A stretch of DNA of 64,000 nucleotides from Sepioteuthis lessoniana (lineage: Eukaryota; Mollusca; Cephalopoda; Myopsida; Loliginidae): positions 26,848,870-26,912,869 of the forward strand of contig OY757904.1 in NCBI GenBank assembly GCA_963585895.1, written 5' to 3'. Numbering within the stretch: the first letter of the stretch is position 1; the number at the start of each line of letters is the position of its first letter. The position numbers and the translations under genes were made by a program. Of this stretch, positions 24,661-35,855 are shown one piece after another. The notes under the pieces were generated by a model that had not been told where the DNA came from, searched no databases, and saw nothing but the letters and a program-made list of their open reading frames with translations.

Positions 24661-27600
24661 ATCAAGCTTCGTCACGGAAATTCCTTCAACTGATTTGAGA
24701 GTGTATTTGTATTGATGGCATTGATTCTTACACTGATAACTAGATTTCTATGCCAAATGATTTCTCTGTCACGATTGTTAAAATTATCACATACTATCAT
24801 ATGTATGGTTTCAGTAATTAACCAGATTTTAAAGTTTAGATATTTTCCTTGCATTTCTACCCTTTTACTATTTTGCACATTATTTCATCTCTATATCTTC
24901 GTAATGTATTTTTCTTGTTTTATCCTATTTCTTATATAATTTCCTATAATATTGTTGTTTTTGGTGCACTTCACTTTGTGTCATGCCGTTCTGTCTTCGG
25001 ATATTTTTTCTTGTTAAATGAATTGCTTATTATCTTATCTTACTTACTTGTTGATATAGTTTCATTTGCTAACCAGATTATTTTTTTTTTTTGTTATTTA
25101 TAATTAACTTTGATCACGAATAAACACAAAAGGGTGACGCAATTTTGAATACATTTCGAACTTATATTTGCTTTATTTATTTATTTATTTATTTGGTTTG
25201 TTTAAATTTCTTCTTTCCTTTTTTTCTCACTTTTTTCCTTAGCAATGATATCATTTGTTTGTTGCCTGACATTTTCTTTCAAGCCTATAACTGCCGAAAG
25301 ACAATTTAAATTTCAAGCATTATCATATATAATGATACTGACTGTGAAAGTTCAAATGAGAGAATGTTTTGAGTAGAACTTAGTAATGATTAGAAATCTT
25401 TAGTAGCTCACGTTTTTTCACTTCACTGGAAAATCATACCGACAGCACATATTTCTTTGACTCACTCTCGCTATGAATCCCTATCAGCCATCACTCATGG
25501 TATGTCCTCGAGACAACACAGTCTCTGTCTAAATGTGATGAATATATTTTTTTCAAGCCTGACAAATGTGGTGTGTTCATAGGAAAACACCCCTTGTGAG
25601 TTCGTCTGGACATTTGCAGTAATGTCAGCATGCCCTACTCATCTAACTTGAATGATTTTATGTGAGTGGTAAAAAGCTTATAACTACTATTTTCAGTATT
25701 GTTTCTACAGAAATATGATCTTTTCGATTATAGAAGACAGAAATTTTCCAAGCTGTAGCCGTGTCACCACTGCAGTCTAGTCCCCCACTTGGATTTTAAC
25801 AAAAAGCTTGGAGAAAACGCTCGGGGAAACTACTCAAATATTCTGCTTACTATTTTGAAATAGTCCTGAAAATAGCACTGCAATGTAATTGTCCTTTAAT
25901 CATTTTAGCTTTGATATCATCTATCAAGAATTATTTTATCAAAAGTCATTTTGTAGTATTAAATAAGCACCAGAAAATTCTTTTTTTTATTCAAACATAA
26001 TTTCATGATTATATTGATGTTTCTTTTAATGAAGGATTCTAATGAATTAGCAAATACTAGTTATTTTTGTCTTATCAAGTGTCTTGGATGATTAAAATAT
26101 TATATTCAACACGATTGTTGACCCCATGAAATCACCATCCAATTTTATGTTAAAATTTAAATTACAAAGCTTTCTTTGCACACTCTATGTGAATTGTTCG
26201 ATTGAAAACATCTGTCTTTTTTGTGCTGTTTTTGCTGGGTAAAAATGAGGATTTCAGGAAATAGATGAGCAGATTAACTTGGGTTTAAATAACTAAAATC
26301 TTTGTATCTTTGGTTTGGTTTCTACGAACATCTTGGCCGATAAATTCTCTAGCCTTTCTCAAGTGTGAAAGAATGATGAAGAAAAAAAAAAAAACGAAAG
26401 ATAACATATATCCTGCTCTGAATTTCATATCTTGAATCGGCGGGAGAAGAGTAACGGTCACTAACCCAAGAGTTTCCACAAATCTAAAAACAGGAAAAAA
26501 AAACCTGTGTGTCATATTTTCCCAGAATAACTTTTCCTATTTTGTCTCTTAAATTCAGTGGGCCTCTATATCAGCTATTACCCTTGTCAGAAGCAGTCTA
26601 GTAGTCGAAAAAGACAGACCACATATTCTACTGCTTCTTGACTAAAACATTGTCTCGAACGCAAAGCGTGTTTCATCGTCAAGTTAGCAAGAAAGCAGTT
26701 AAAAAATTCTAAAAGATTTACCTTCACTATATTTATCGAAAAAGAATATTCACTCAAAAACATATTTTGCAAATTTAGCTTAATTACCAAAAATAAAACA
26801 TAAAAATCTACGTCTCTTCAGTTCAAACTCGTGTAATTGGTTTTACTAATAATTAACTTCCTCATTATCCTTTTATAACAGTACGCAGAAGACTGATCGG
26901 CTACAATATTAAACTATATTTTTCATATTTGGTAAATTCAGGCGATTCCTTGTAAAAGATGAATTATCATTCTTGTAAAAACTCCGAAACCCAATGCATG
27001 AAATATATCTATCTGGACCACTTTATGTTGATTTGAAATGAGATGTAGGAAAATCAATTTCAGTTGATATACGACATTCCCTACCGCGTTTTTAATCAAA
27101 TGGAATAGACGTACATTTACAGTTGACAGGCTGATATCAACCTACATCGATTTAACACGATTCACAAAATATCGTATTGAATCTAAATTTGAAACTTGAG
27201 GAAGTCAGATATTCTCTTCTGTAAAATAGATCAAACCGACATTCGAATTTGCGATATTCATTCAAAATGTTCAGAAATTAATAACAAACCAACAAAAATT
27301 CTTATTGATTCTAACTTATTTTAGATTGGCTGAGGATATCTTCCCGTAAACACAACAGAAGACATCAGAAAATTCGCTTCCATTTCTTAAGTTTTATACA
27401 TATGAAATAAAAAAAAAAAGACCAATCATTCAAAAATGAGAACCATTTACTTAATTTGGACTAAAGATTAATCGGTAATCAACTGCACATTTGAAAATTT
27501 TCATTTTAATTTCCAATAAAGAATAGTTGGATTAACTTGAAACCAATATATTTGTCAAGGAGCTTCAAATTGATTGGACTATGTGAGAGGAATCCAACAG

Positions 27601-27845
27601 AAATTTATTCTCGCAAACGGCATAAAAAATCCACTTTTTAAAATCGTTTTTCATTATTAGCTACTTAGGAATCACAACAGAGATTGAACCATATTTTCTA
27701 CGAGCGAAAAAAAAATGCTTAATATATTTCAGCATATACATATCACAAACCAATGAAAGAAAATTAATCGACCAAATAAAATGTACATTTTCACGCCAAA
27801 AAATGTATTCCTTTATATTTTACTGACAAACTATTTCACTTTCTT
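24661..27845. other. AT-rich DNA, one decayed tail relic
   Basis: At about 26310-26360 the minus strand reads CTTGAGAAAGGCTAG ... TTTATCGGCCAAGATG, a decayed relative of the hammerhead-like tail. A short ATTT run is at 25173-25192. Otherwise nothing is recognised, and the short open frames have no motifs. Confidence 0.45.
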
Positions 27846-27855
27846 AACCACCTTG

Positions 27856-27917
<62 letters not shown>

Positions 27918-27926
27918 CAAGGTGGT
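27846..27926. repeat. Palindrome centred on (AT)n
   Basis: AACCACCTTGCTTATAT on the left is mirrored as the reverse complement ATATAAGCAAGGTGGTT on the right, with the AT run (27858-27914) between. Including the AT arms, the whole 81 bp is self-complementary. Confidence 0.9.
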
Positions 27927-28066
27927 TCTGCAAGATCTCGGTCAGTCGTAAGACCAACTTCGGACGTAACACCCACAGAGCAAGACTTATAATATTTGTT
28001 GGACTGTACCACTTGAGTAAGCAGTTAACTAAATTTCACTGTGTTTCTTTTACTTACCGCGATACA

Positions 28067-28132
<66 letters not shown>

Positions 28133-28155
28133 AGGTGTGTGAGTGTGTGTGTGTT
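28067..28155. repeat. (AT)n(GT)n microsatellite
   Basis: AT run to 28092, then GT to about 28128 with a further imperfect GT run after it. Confidence 0.9.
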
Positions 28156-28431
28156 TCAAAATTTCTAAATAAGATTATGATTTATATAACATATAAATCA
28201 CAGTTAACAGCTTTGGTAACTATCTGTTTTTGCTAATGCGAATATTAAGCCTATTTTTGTTTATTTTTAAAAATGTCTTTTCTATGTAGTTATTTTATGA
28301 TAACCGAGAATAACTTCGATATTAGTTTATGTATACATATGAGCATCGATGAGATTTAAAATTTCTAATGTATAATACATTACTCATTCAAATTATCACT
28401 AAAAGAACATCCATAGCTCATTCTCTCAGAC

Positions 28432-28432
<1 letters not shown>

Positions 28433-28479
<47 letters not shown>

Positions 28480-28500
28480 GACAGAGAGAGAGAGAGAGAG
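28433..28500. repeat. (AT)n and (GA)n microsatellites
   Basis: AT to 28474, short spacer, GA run 28482-28500. Confidence 0.9.
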
Positions 28501-28798
28501 ATATACATACAGACTTAAGATAGACATATTAGTATATGAAAATTTAATCACCAGACATACGTATGGTTATCTGGGACCATTTTAGATTTTCGTAAATTAT
28601 CTTCTTGAAATATTCTCCAAGCATCAAGTTTTCGTGTACTTAAGTTGCTTTACCTTTTTTCTTTAAGTAACTGGCTTGTCTTTCTTTTTCGAATTCTTTA
28701 CCTAAGATTTTTCCTTAGGTCTCTTTCATCCAATATTTCTTTTGTACGATTATAAGAGCTTTATCATTATATAGTAAACAATGGGATTATTTGTTTTC

Positions 28799-28852
28799 AC
28801 ACACACACAAATCCACTCACTCACACAAACACACACACACACTCACACACGC

Positions 28853-28908
<56 letters not shown>
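28799..28908. repeat. (AC)n-like and (AT)n microsatellite
   Basis: Imperfect AC run interrupted by CACTC and AAATCC, then about 27 AT units that abut the LINE fragment. Confidence 0.9.
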
Positions 28909-28910
<2 letters not shown>

Positions 28911-29422
28911 GAAGTAGTGTCTCAAAAACCGAGACTGACATCAATAGCTTTGAATAGGATATCGGTCATATGAAAGTCAAACCTGACCGATAAAATGAAA
29001 CGCAGTTTCTTCCAAGCAACGTTCATGTTGATACTGCTTTATGGATGCACTACATGAACGCTAACTGAACGCATAGAGAAAAAGCTTGACGGAAACTACA
29101 CATGAATGTTGCGGGCAGTATTGAACAAGTCCTTGAGGCAGCACTCCACAAATCACTAGCTGTCCCGCTACCTACCACGAAAACTATCAAAATTAGACGA
29201 ACCACCCATGCGGACACTAATGGGAAAGTAGGGACGAGCTCATAAGTAGTGTACTCCTGAGGACCCCTTCACGTGGACAGCAAAAGCAGGATGACTAGCT
29301 CGAACCTACATGCAGCAGCTCTGTGCCGATGCGGGATGTAATCCTGAAGAGCTGCCGGAAGCAATGGACGATAGGCAGGTGTGGCGAGAGAGGGTCAGGG
29401 ATATCCGTACTGATGGCGCGAC

Positions 29423-29464
<42 letters not shown>

Positions 29465-29465
29465 T
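28911..29465 (+). pseudogene. RTE-type LINE 3' fragment, diverged
   Basis: Collinear at DNA level with the C-terminal third of the LINE copy at 17.5 kb: GACCGATAAAATGAAACGCA, TTTATGGATGCACTACATG, ATTGAACAAGTCCT, GAGAGAGGGTCAGGGATATC. It has indels, in-frame stops and a small deletion near 28940. It ends in about 14 ATG units (29423-29464), the longest LINE tail here. The 5' end abuts (AT)n. It is not functional. Confidence 0.85.
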
Positions 29466-29727
29466 ATGTATATTCACATGTGGGCATGCGTCTATAATTG
29501 TGGGATACGAATGGGTGCAAATTTGCATTAAGCTGTTTTGAAAAAACTCCGTGAAAATAATAAAGTTCCATTTATTCACAAATGAAAGAGTTGGAAGGAA
29601 TATATGTGTAGAAATAATAACAGGAAATGCAGTTTATATTTCCTGTTTTATTTGATCTTCTTTTGGTCCCAATGTCTCCTTGAAACTTTAACAATTTATT
29701 ATTAACTGTCTTTCATTACTACCATAC

Positions 29728-29764
<37 letters not shown>

Positions 29765-31289
29765 ACGAATTTAAAGAATTTATTTTTTTGAATTGCTGTT
29801 ACGTTGACCAGCTAACAAATTTGGGCTTGTGTTTATTTGCTCTGGCTGTTTATATTATTAATTCGTGTGAATTTCTTTCTGTAACCACAGGTCAGTAAGT
29901 TTTTGGAATACTACTTCTAAAATTACAGTATTATGTGCGCAAATTTCATTGCGATAAGTTAATAGAAATATGGCTTCTGTGAAAGCCTAGATAAATCAAT
30001 AGACATGTACAGATTTAATTTGCTACGACAAAATATGAATTTAAGTGAACTATTATAGCGTTTGGTCATTGAAGAATCATGAATATATCAAATCATTACG
30101 CAATGATTATGAAACAAGGAATGAAAAATTAAATTAAAAAATATATTTTTCTATCCTTGCTACAATTTCATGATGTCTATATCTGCCTACATTAATACTT
30201 AAAAGGAAGCCTTTTAATAAATCTAGTATCATCATCAGGTGTTATTAATCTGATGCGCTGTAGACAAGATTGTTGTGTGCTTATATAAAGCGTATGGAAC
30301 TCATTTCTGAAAAATTCAAAGGTGCAATTAGACAAACGAGTCATGGAAAATTGCAATTGCAGCCGGGAAATGGCAATTACAGGATTATAATCTACATGGT
30401 GATAAAGCTAATTTGTAGGACTCTTTCTCACCATCAGTACCTATTCTCTATCTCTCCTGGTAGGCCTTATAGACTGCATCAAGTGCACGCACAGAGCTGG
30501 TATATGTAAGTTATTGTCGATCAACCAACACTTTTGAGTCTAAATGAAGGAGTAGATAGGAAAATGTCGCTAACAAGTTCATCACTTTTTTCTTTAGCTC
30601 TACTCAGCAAGTCTTGTTCGTCTTTTTTGGATGATATGTGAGTTTCAAAACAAATGGCTATACAGAAGCTGTTTAAAATAGCCTTCTACTTCCAAGATTT
30701 TTCAAAACAGCAGTTAGTATTCTTTAGTAGTTCCCATTGATCTTCTTCTATATTCCAAACGTTACATTAGAGACCAATTAGTGCTTCTATACTACCAAAT
30801 AGACACAGCTACAGCTTGGAAAAAATCTAGTATCTTTTCATCAGATACATTAGATTTTAATATGATGAATAACCTGCTCATGCATTCATATTGCGTAATC
30901 TGACATCGCTTTCAGTTGATGAGATATTGCTACAAGGATAAGCGAACTAGACTAATAATTTCAGCAGTGTGTCATTTAGTGCGGGGAGGGAAACTCGGAA
31001 TCATTAAGAACTAGAGAGACATGACTTACAACCATAGTGGCTATGGTTTATATGACCTGGATTCTCTATTGTATTTGACCAAAAATTGTGAAAATTCTCT
31101 GAATATTTTCAGAGAAATCGATCCATAACTTCTCCGACTGTGACTACTCGTCAAATCATTGAGGGAGTACGCGCCAAAAATATCAAGGGACTTACACACA
31201 GAACAGTTATTCACTCAAAATATTTGCGTTATTTTACATGCAAATAATTAATACAAGTGCGTTACAATTTCTCTTTCTCTTGCTGCAAC
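29466..31289. other. AT-rich DNA, nothing recognised
   Basis: Includes an (AT)n run at 29731-29761. No gene or repeat family identified. Confidence 0.5.
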
Positions 31290-31760
31290 CACTTGTGTTG
31301 TATAGCGCGATGAGGGAAGAAGGAAGAACAACACTTCTTTATAAGAATACGTAAGCCTTTTTATTCTTTCGAAAGGAGTTTAAGCTTCTGTGGTTTATGA
31401 GACTGACGAACGGGGGCGGGGACAAGACAGATTACCATATTGACCCATAACGTCATCTCTTGACCATAACACGCTGTGTTATCTTCGGCCAGGTTTGCTC
31501 AACTGAAGGACTGGTATGGGCCACAGGCCCCAACGAGAACGCTCTCAGCGACTGCAAGCTGGCTTTTACTCAGCCTTCACTGACTCCAACTCTCTCAACT
31601 GGAGGCCGCCCAACTGGACTCAGCAGCCCTCGGCGGGTCGCTCTCACTGACTGCAAACTGGCTCTCATTCTGGCCTTCACTGCCACCAACTGACTCAACT
31701 GCTGCAGGCATCTGCATACATTATTTCATAACGTCCACTTGCTTCCGATTAGATCATAGG
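31290..31760 (+). repeat. R5 interspersed repeat, copy 1
   Basis: It ends in GGCATCTGCATACATTATTT, CATAACGTCCACTTGC, which resembles 45685-45720 (GGTGTCTGCATATATAATTT, CACAACGCCTACGTGT). Upstream similarity covers ACACTTCTTTATAAGAATACG against ACACTTGGTTTACAAAAATG. The middle is GC-richer and contains CTCAC/GACTGCAA sub-repeats. It could be a solo LTR; no PBS or target duplication was found. Confidence 0.4.
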
Positions 31761-32440
31761 ATCATCTTCCGCTTATTAACACAGGTGCATATCTGATTGA
31801 CGGCTAGGTCAAAGGTAAATATTTAACACTTGATAAATTAGATGACACGCATCACCTCACAATTTTTTCTAACTAAGATGATTTGGTTTATTTTAGGGTT
31901 TCGGCCTAAACAAGGAGAAAGGTGATAGTCAAGCAATGAATAAAGTTTGAAAATAATGATTGTGCATGAGAACAAAAATGATTTTTAAGGAGGTACCTTT
32001 ATTTATCAACAAAAATGTGAGATAACGAAAGTCGGGTGGGCTATGAACCTATTCTGGGGTAGCGTATTTTGATCAAATTATACGTAACGAGTTCGTTACA
32101 TAATGTACCTTTACATTGTATCGAGTGAGTCTTCCGAGTATTATGATGAAAGGTTAATTCTAAAATAAATCATAAAATAAAACAAGCAAACAGCAAAAAA
32201 GATAACAAAAGATTCAGTTAAAAAGACGCTATAATATTATGCATTATTTTGACAGTATGTAAAGCTTTACAAAATGTTTTAGTGTGAATATAAAATTTTG
32301 TATTTGAAATTAAGTGGAAAAGTTGATAAACCCAGACAAAGACAACAGATTCAAAAATAGTATTTCGTCTTTATTTCAAAAGGATATCATCAGAATGTGT
32401 TTTTTTAAGTTCAGGATAGGAGGAAATAAACTAAAAGTAA
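31761..32440. other. AT-rich DNA, nothing recognised
   Basis: No coding or repeat signal. Confidence 0.5.
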
Positions 32441-32672
32441 AAGCGGTGACTGTAGTCGAGGGTGACCCGAAGCCTCCCTTTTCAACAGCTGCTGCAACGA
32501 AGTGGAGGGGAGGGATGCTACTCCATCCCCGGGATTGCTTCACTTAACCCTTAATCCGTACCTTATAATTCTGAGTGTTAAGCTAGGCGGTACAAAGTCT
32601 TTGGTATCCCTGGACCTGGGATTGAACCCCGGCCCCCGCACCATTGGCGAACACTCATAAGGCCAATGGCTC
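32441..32672 (-). mobile_element. SINE-2 copy
   Basis: Minus strand: A-box region TGGCCTTATGAGTGTTCGCC, B-box GGGGTTCAATCCC near 32612-32624, then CTTAACACTCAGAATTATAA and an end with GGGTCACCCTCGACT. It is collinear with the 9.7-kb copy. Confidence 0.8.
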
Positions 32673-33483
32673 GGAATTAGGAGCAAATAGAAAAATAAAA
32701 AGAGGGAAGGGTCGTAAGAAGGAGAGACAGAATAGAAAGAAAGAAAAAGACTGAGAAATACATCAGAGTGGTGGCAGCAAAATCTATCGGCTGTGACTGT
32801 AATTCGTTTTTGAAACACCTTAGCCATGGCTAAGTAGACAGGGTGAAGTTGCTACCCGTATCTAGCGAATCAAATTTTATCAAAAACAAGACCAACAGAA
32901 ACGGAATATCTGAATAAAAAAAATGAAAAATCGTCCAGAAGTATGCAAGTGTAGTTGTGAAATGAATATAATAGTTTTTGTTATAACAATTTTTTCCTAT
33001 CCATTTTCAATTTCGAAATTATTCTCACGTAAAAAATCATGTCTGCCAAGTAGAATGAAATCTGGTAAAAGCCGCGGCGTTGTTAAATGATATGTTTGGA
33101 ATGGGAAATGATAGCAGATTCGGACAGTCGACGAGATTCTTTTGCAATTTATGGGTTTAATTAGAGTGGCCTGGTAAAAATTGTATGCATAGTGATTTGG
33201 TTTCTCTGTCGCATAGATTTTCACTTTTGTAGGTTAAATAATATCAAAACCATCATTACAGAAGGACATTGGTAGTTCTCTTAAGTTCATAAATTGGAGG
33301 ATAAGCTATCTTCAACAAGTCTAAAAGTGTGGGTGAATTTTGAACTGCCTTTGCGGTATTTTATCTACTTGGTCACAGTGTACGTAAATGTTTCTGCCTT
33401 CTTTTTGTTTAATTGTTTATTTTTTTGGATACAACCTGTTTATTGTCATAAAATTCGGGACAGATATTTTTAGTTCAAAGTGG
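32673..33483. other. AT-rich DNA, nothing recognised
   Basis: No coding or repeat signal; 32690-32760 is purine-biased. Confidence 0.5.
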
Positions 33484-33871
33484 AAAACATAACATCTGAG
33501 TTTTATCATTCAGGGTTTTCGGACTATTGTCTTTATCTTTATTGTTATTTCTTCAAAGTTTCGGCCGATAAGTCCTCTAGCCTTCTTCCGGTGTTTGTCG
33601 AACTCGGGAACCTTCATGGAACTTCGAGCTACGTCCTTTATTGAATTTACGGGGGTCGCCTGTTCTGATTCCGTTAGCCATACCGGGGTGCAAGTGTTAA
33701 GTATTCCTGTATTGATACTCGCATGTAGTGAGGATTGAACCTGTAACCTCCAGATGATTGTCTCCTTGAAGAAGGCCGGGGGACATATCGGCCGAAACGT
33801 TGTGGAAATAACCATAAAGATTAAGACAATAGTTCGAAAACTGTTAATGATAAAACATAACATCTGAGTTT
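33484..33871. mobile_element. SINE-3 inverted composite with 20-bp target duplication
   Basis: The 20-mer starting AAAACATAAC occurs at 33484-33503 and again, identically, at 33852-33871. Between them, the ends are inverted repeats: the left starts TATCATTCAGGGTTTTCGGA; the reverse complement of the right starts TATCATTAACAGTTTTCGAA. Similarity extends about 70-100 bp to the hammerhead-like cores. The centre (33600-33765, minus) is SINE-3 body with B-box ACAGGTTCAATCC near 33731-33743. The exact duplication shows the composite inserted as one unit. Confidence 0.8.
33766..33818 (+). ncRNA. Hammerhead-like core motif, right arm
   Basis: TTGAAGA (33766-33772), GGCC, loop, GGCC and GAAAC (33794-33798), then GTTGTGGAAATAAC, a 5-bp hairpin. 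The same hairpin at 24.6 kb is GTTAT/ATAAC, so a G-U pair replaces an A-U pair. A mirrored copy on the minus strand lies at 33558-33597. The first base of the CUGA box is changed, so activity is doubtful. Confidence 0.35.
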
Positions 33872-33989
33872 GTCCGATTTAATTACTGGTCTTCCACTTG
33901 AATATGAATGGGATAACTTATTTTCAAACCCATTGAATTTTGGTGGAAAAATAGGGTTTTTTTTGCAATTATGTTACATTCAGGTCTTC

Positions 33990-34212
33990 TTCCGTATTCA
34001 GATTTGGAGAAAAACTTGCGTCAGGGACCGTTCGCGCCAATGAAAGGCACGGATAGATTTTTCTCACGCCAGTTCCGGATGAATAGTAGAGGAGACTGCG
34101 TTCTTTAGCTTTAATTAGGCAACCAGTCAAGGAGAATGAAAAGTCAGAATTCAAACCAGTTTTATTCCGCTTATAAATTAACTAGTGCAACATCCTGTCC
34201 ATGGTAAACCGT
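33990..34212 (+). mobile_element. SINE-1 copy, 3' part
   Basis: Carries TTAGCTTTAATTAGGCAACC, AGTCAAGGAGAATGAAAAGT, CAGAATTCAAACCAGTTTTA and CAACATCCTGTCC in SINE-1 order. The head is not recognisable. An AT run follows at 34217-34244. Confidence 0.6.
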
Positions 34213-34213
34213 T

Positions 34214-34216
<3 letters not shown>

Positions 34217-34244
<28 letters not shown>
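34217..34244. repeat. (AT)n microsatellite
   Basis: About 14 AT units. Confidence 0.9.
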
Positions 34245-34246
<2 letters not shown>

Positions 34247-34767
34247 AACTCATGAGAAAACCATGGGAAGTATTTTAGTTTTCTCTTACAGAATGAGGAA
34301 GAGACAAAATTTACCAAGTTATCCGAGAAGGACCAGGCTTTATCTTTTTTCGACGTTTTGGTCGGCGTGATTTGCAGGGAATTTTTCTTCCGGCCTTGAT
34401 TATACCTGACCCTTTACTTACTTTAATACGCTGCTTAGAATTAGCAACCATTTATCCATAGGTCTGCACCCAGAAACACCACTCTATTTGATGCGTGGTA
34501 GTTCACATATGATGTTTTATGCAGTAATCCCCCAGCACTATGCTTTTTTGTGTGCATGCCACATCTGTCATCTCGAGGTATTCTCATTATTGCGTTCCTC
34601 TTCCCGTCACCGCTGTCATAACAAACTTAGTTCTTGATAAGAGAACCAGCGTGACATTATGAATCGAGAATATCTTCAATAGAGATTAAATTCCTCATAT
34701 TTTACAATCTAAATATCACGGTGATATGCCATTAAACCCAACTAATCCATCTATCTATCTATCTACG
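34245..34767. other. AT-rich DNA ending in (CTAT)n
   Basis: Short CTAT run at 34750-34765. No gene recognised. TTTCGACGTTTTGGTCGG near 34350 loosely resembles a Penelope-type tail in reverse, too weak to call. Confidence 0.4.
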
Positions 34768-34992
34768 TAGGTCACTGACAACTCTAGAGGGTGATCCGAA
34801 GTCTCCCTTTTCTATTACTACTGCACCAAGGTGTAGGAAAGGACGCTACTCTTTTCCCTGGATTGCTCAGTTTACGCTTTGATTCGTACTTAATAATGCT
34901 GAGGCATCTTGTACCATTTTTAAGTCTTTGATATGACTCGACCTGGTCTCCAGGACCATTGGCCAACATTTTAACCGTTATGCCAATGTGCT
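34768..34992 (-). mobile_element. SINE-2 copy
   Basis: Minus strand: GGCATAACGGTTAAAATGTTGG (A-box altered), body with GACTTAAAAATGGTACAAGA, GAAAAGAGTAGCGTCC, TAGTAATAGAAAAGGGAGAC and an end near GGTCACC-like AGTGACC. The B-box is deleted or replaced near 34950. Confidence 0.75.
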
Positions 34993-34993
34993 A

Positions 34994-34996
<3 letters not shown>

Positions 34997-35055
<59 letters not shown>
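34997..35055. repeat. (AT)n microsatellite
   Basis: About 29 AT units. Confidence 0.95.
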
Positions 35056-35057
<2 letters not shown>

Positions 35058-35079
35058 CAGAAAGCAAATTTCCGGATCT

Positions 35080-35855
35080 CAGTCGGCTGGAGTTGTAGAA
35101 TACACCGACTGGCTCTCTGATGAGGAGTAAGATTCCGCCAACGAGTGTCCTGGATATGTCATTAAACAATCTGATGGTACTATTTACCAACCCCTCCGCT
35201 CTGGCAGGATATGACACAAGGTCATTTTTTAAGCGGAGTTTAACAGGTTTGAATTCAAAGTTTTCCTTCTCCTAGACTAGTTGCCTCACCAAGGCTGAAG
35301 AACCTAGTCCGTCCTACTATTTACCCATAGCTGGAGGGAGAATAAGGGGGTTCATACCTTTCCCAAGGGTATTTGCCCGAAAGTGAACGTAATAGCGCGA
35401 CTGGAGTACGAACTCGCGTACTACGATTCCGCAGTGCATCGCTTTAACCATTACACCACGAGGACACCCTGATGGTAAGGCTCCAGTGATGCTGGAGCTT
35501 TGGCGAATGTGCAGTTTCCTTTCATTTCCTTCACTTCCAGACCAATTCTTGGCCAGAGAATTAGCACCTAAAATGGTCCTTTCTCAGTTTCAAATAAAAC
35601 TACTCGTCATTAAACTGTATGAAAACAAATGACATGCTTACTTGCCTTATTTGATATAGAACTGGTTGATAATTTAGCAATGACTGAAGTTTTATTGAAT
35701 AGTTCGTGATACATACAAATGCTTGAACCTATTTAACTTTGGTGACTTATGTTTATATATTATATATCTACTCTATATGAATAAACAAGATTAGGTATTA
35801 AATAACCTTCATTGGTTGAAATGACATAAAACCAAATCAAACCAAACCAAGCAAA
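35080..35855 (+). mobile_element. R4 retroposon, split by a SINE
   Basis: Head CAGTCGGCTGGAGTTGTAG at 35080 with the internal CCGACTGG that pairs with it. The body is interrupted at 35180-35468 by a SINE-1 and then resumes (GGCTCCAGTGATGCTGGAGC). The copy ends with the R4 tail TTAGGTATTAAATAACC ... ACCAAACCAAG near 35795-35851. The intact head and tail define R4 length at roughly 490-590 bp. Confidence 0.8.
35180..35468 (-). mobile_element. SINE-1 copy nested in R4, with 9-bp duplication
   Basis: CTGATGGTA occurs at 35171-35179 and 35469-35477 on either side of the insert. Minus strand: A-box TGGTGTAATGG near 35447-35457, a B-box-like GAGTTCGTACTCC, AATACCCTTGGGAAAGGTAT, CCAGCTATGGGTAAATAG, CCTTGGTGAGGCAACTAG and a 3' end at GGGGTTGGTAAATAG. 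The flanking duplication and intact boxes give the cleanest boundaries for SINE-1, 289 bp. Confidence 0.92.

Noticed and set aside
29295-29579. Poly-Ser (minus) and poly-Asp (plus) frames
   Set aside because: They read the ATG-repeat tail of a LINE fragment.
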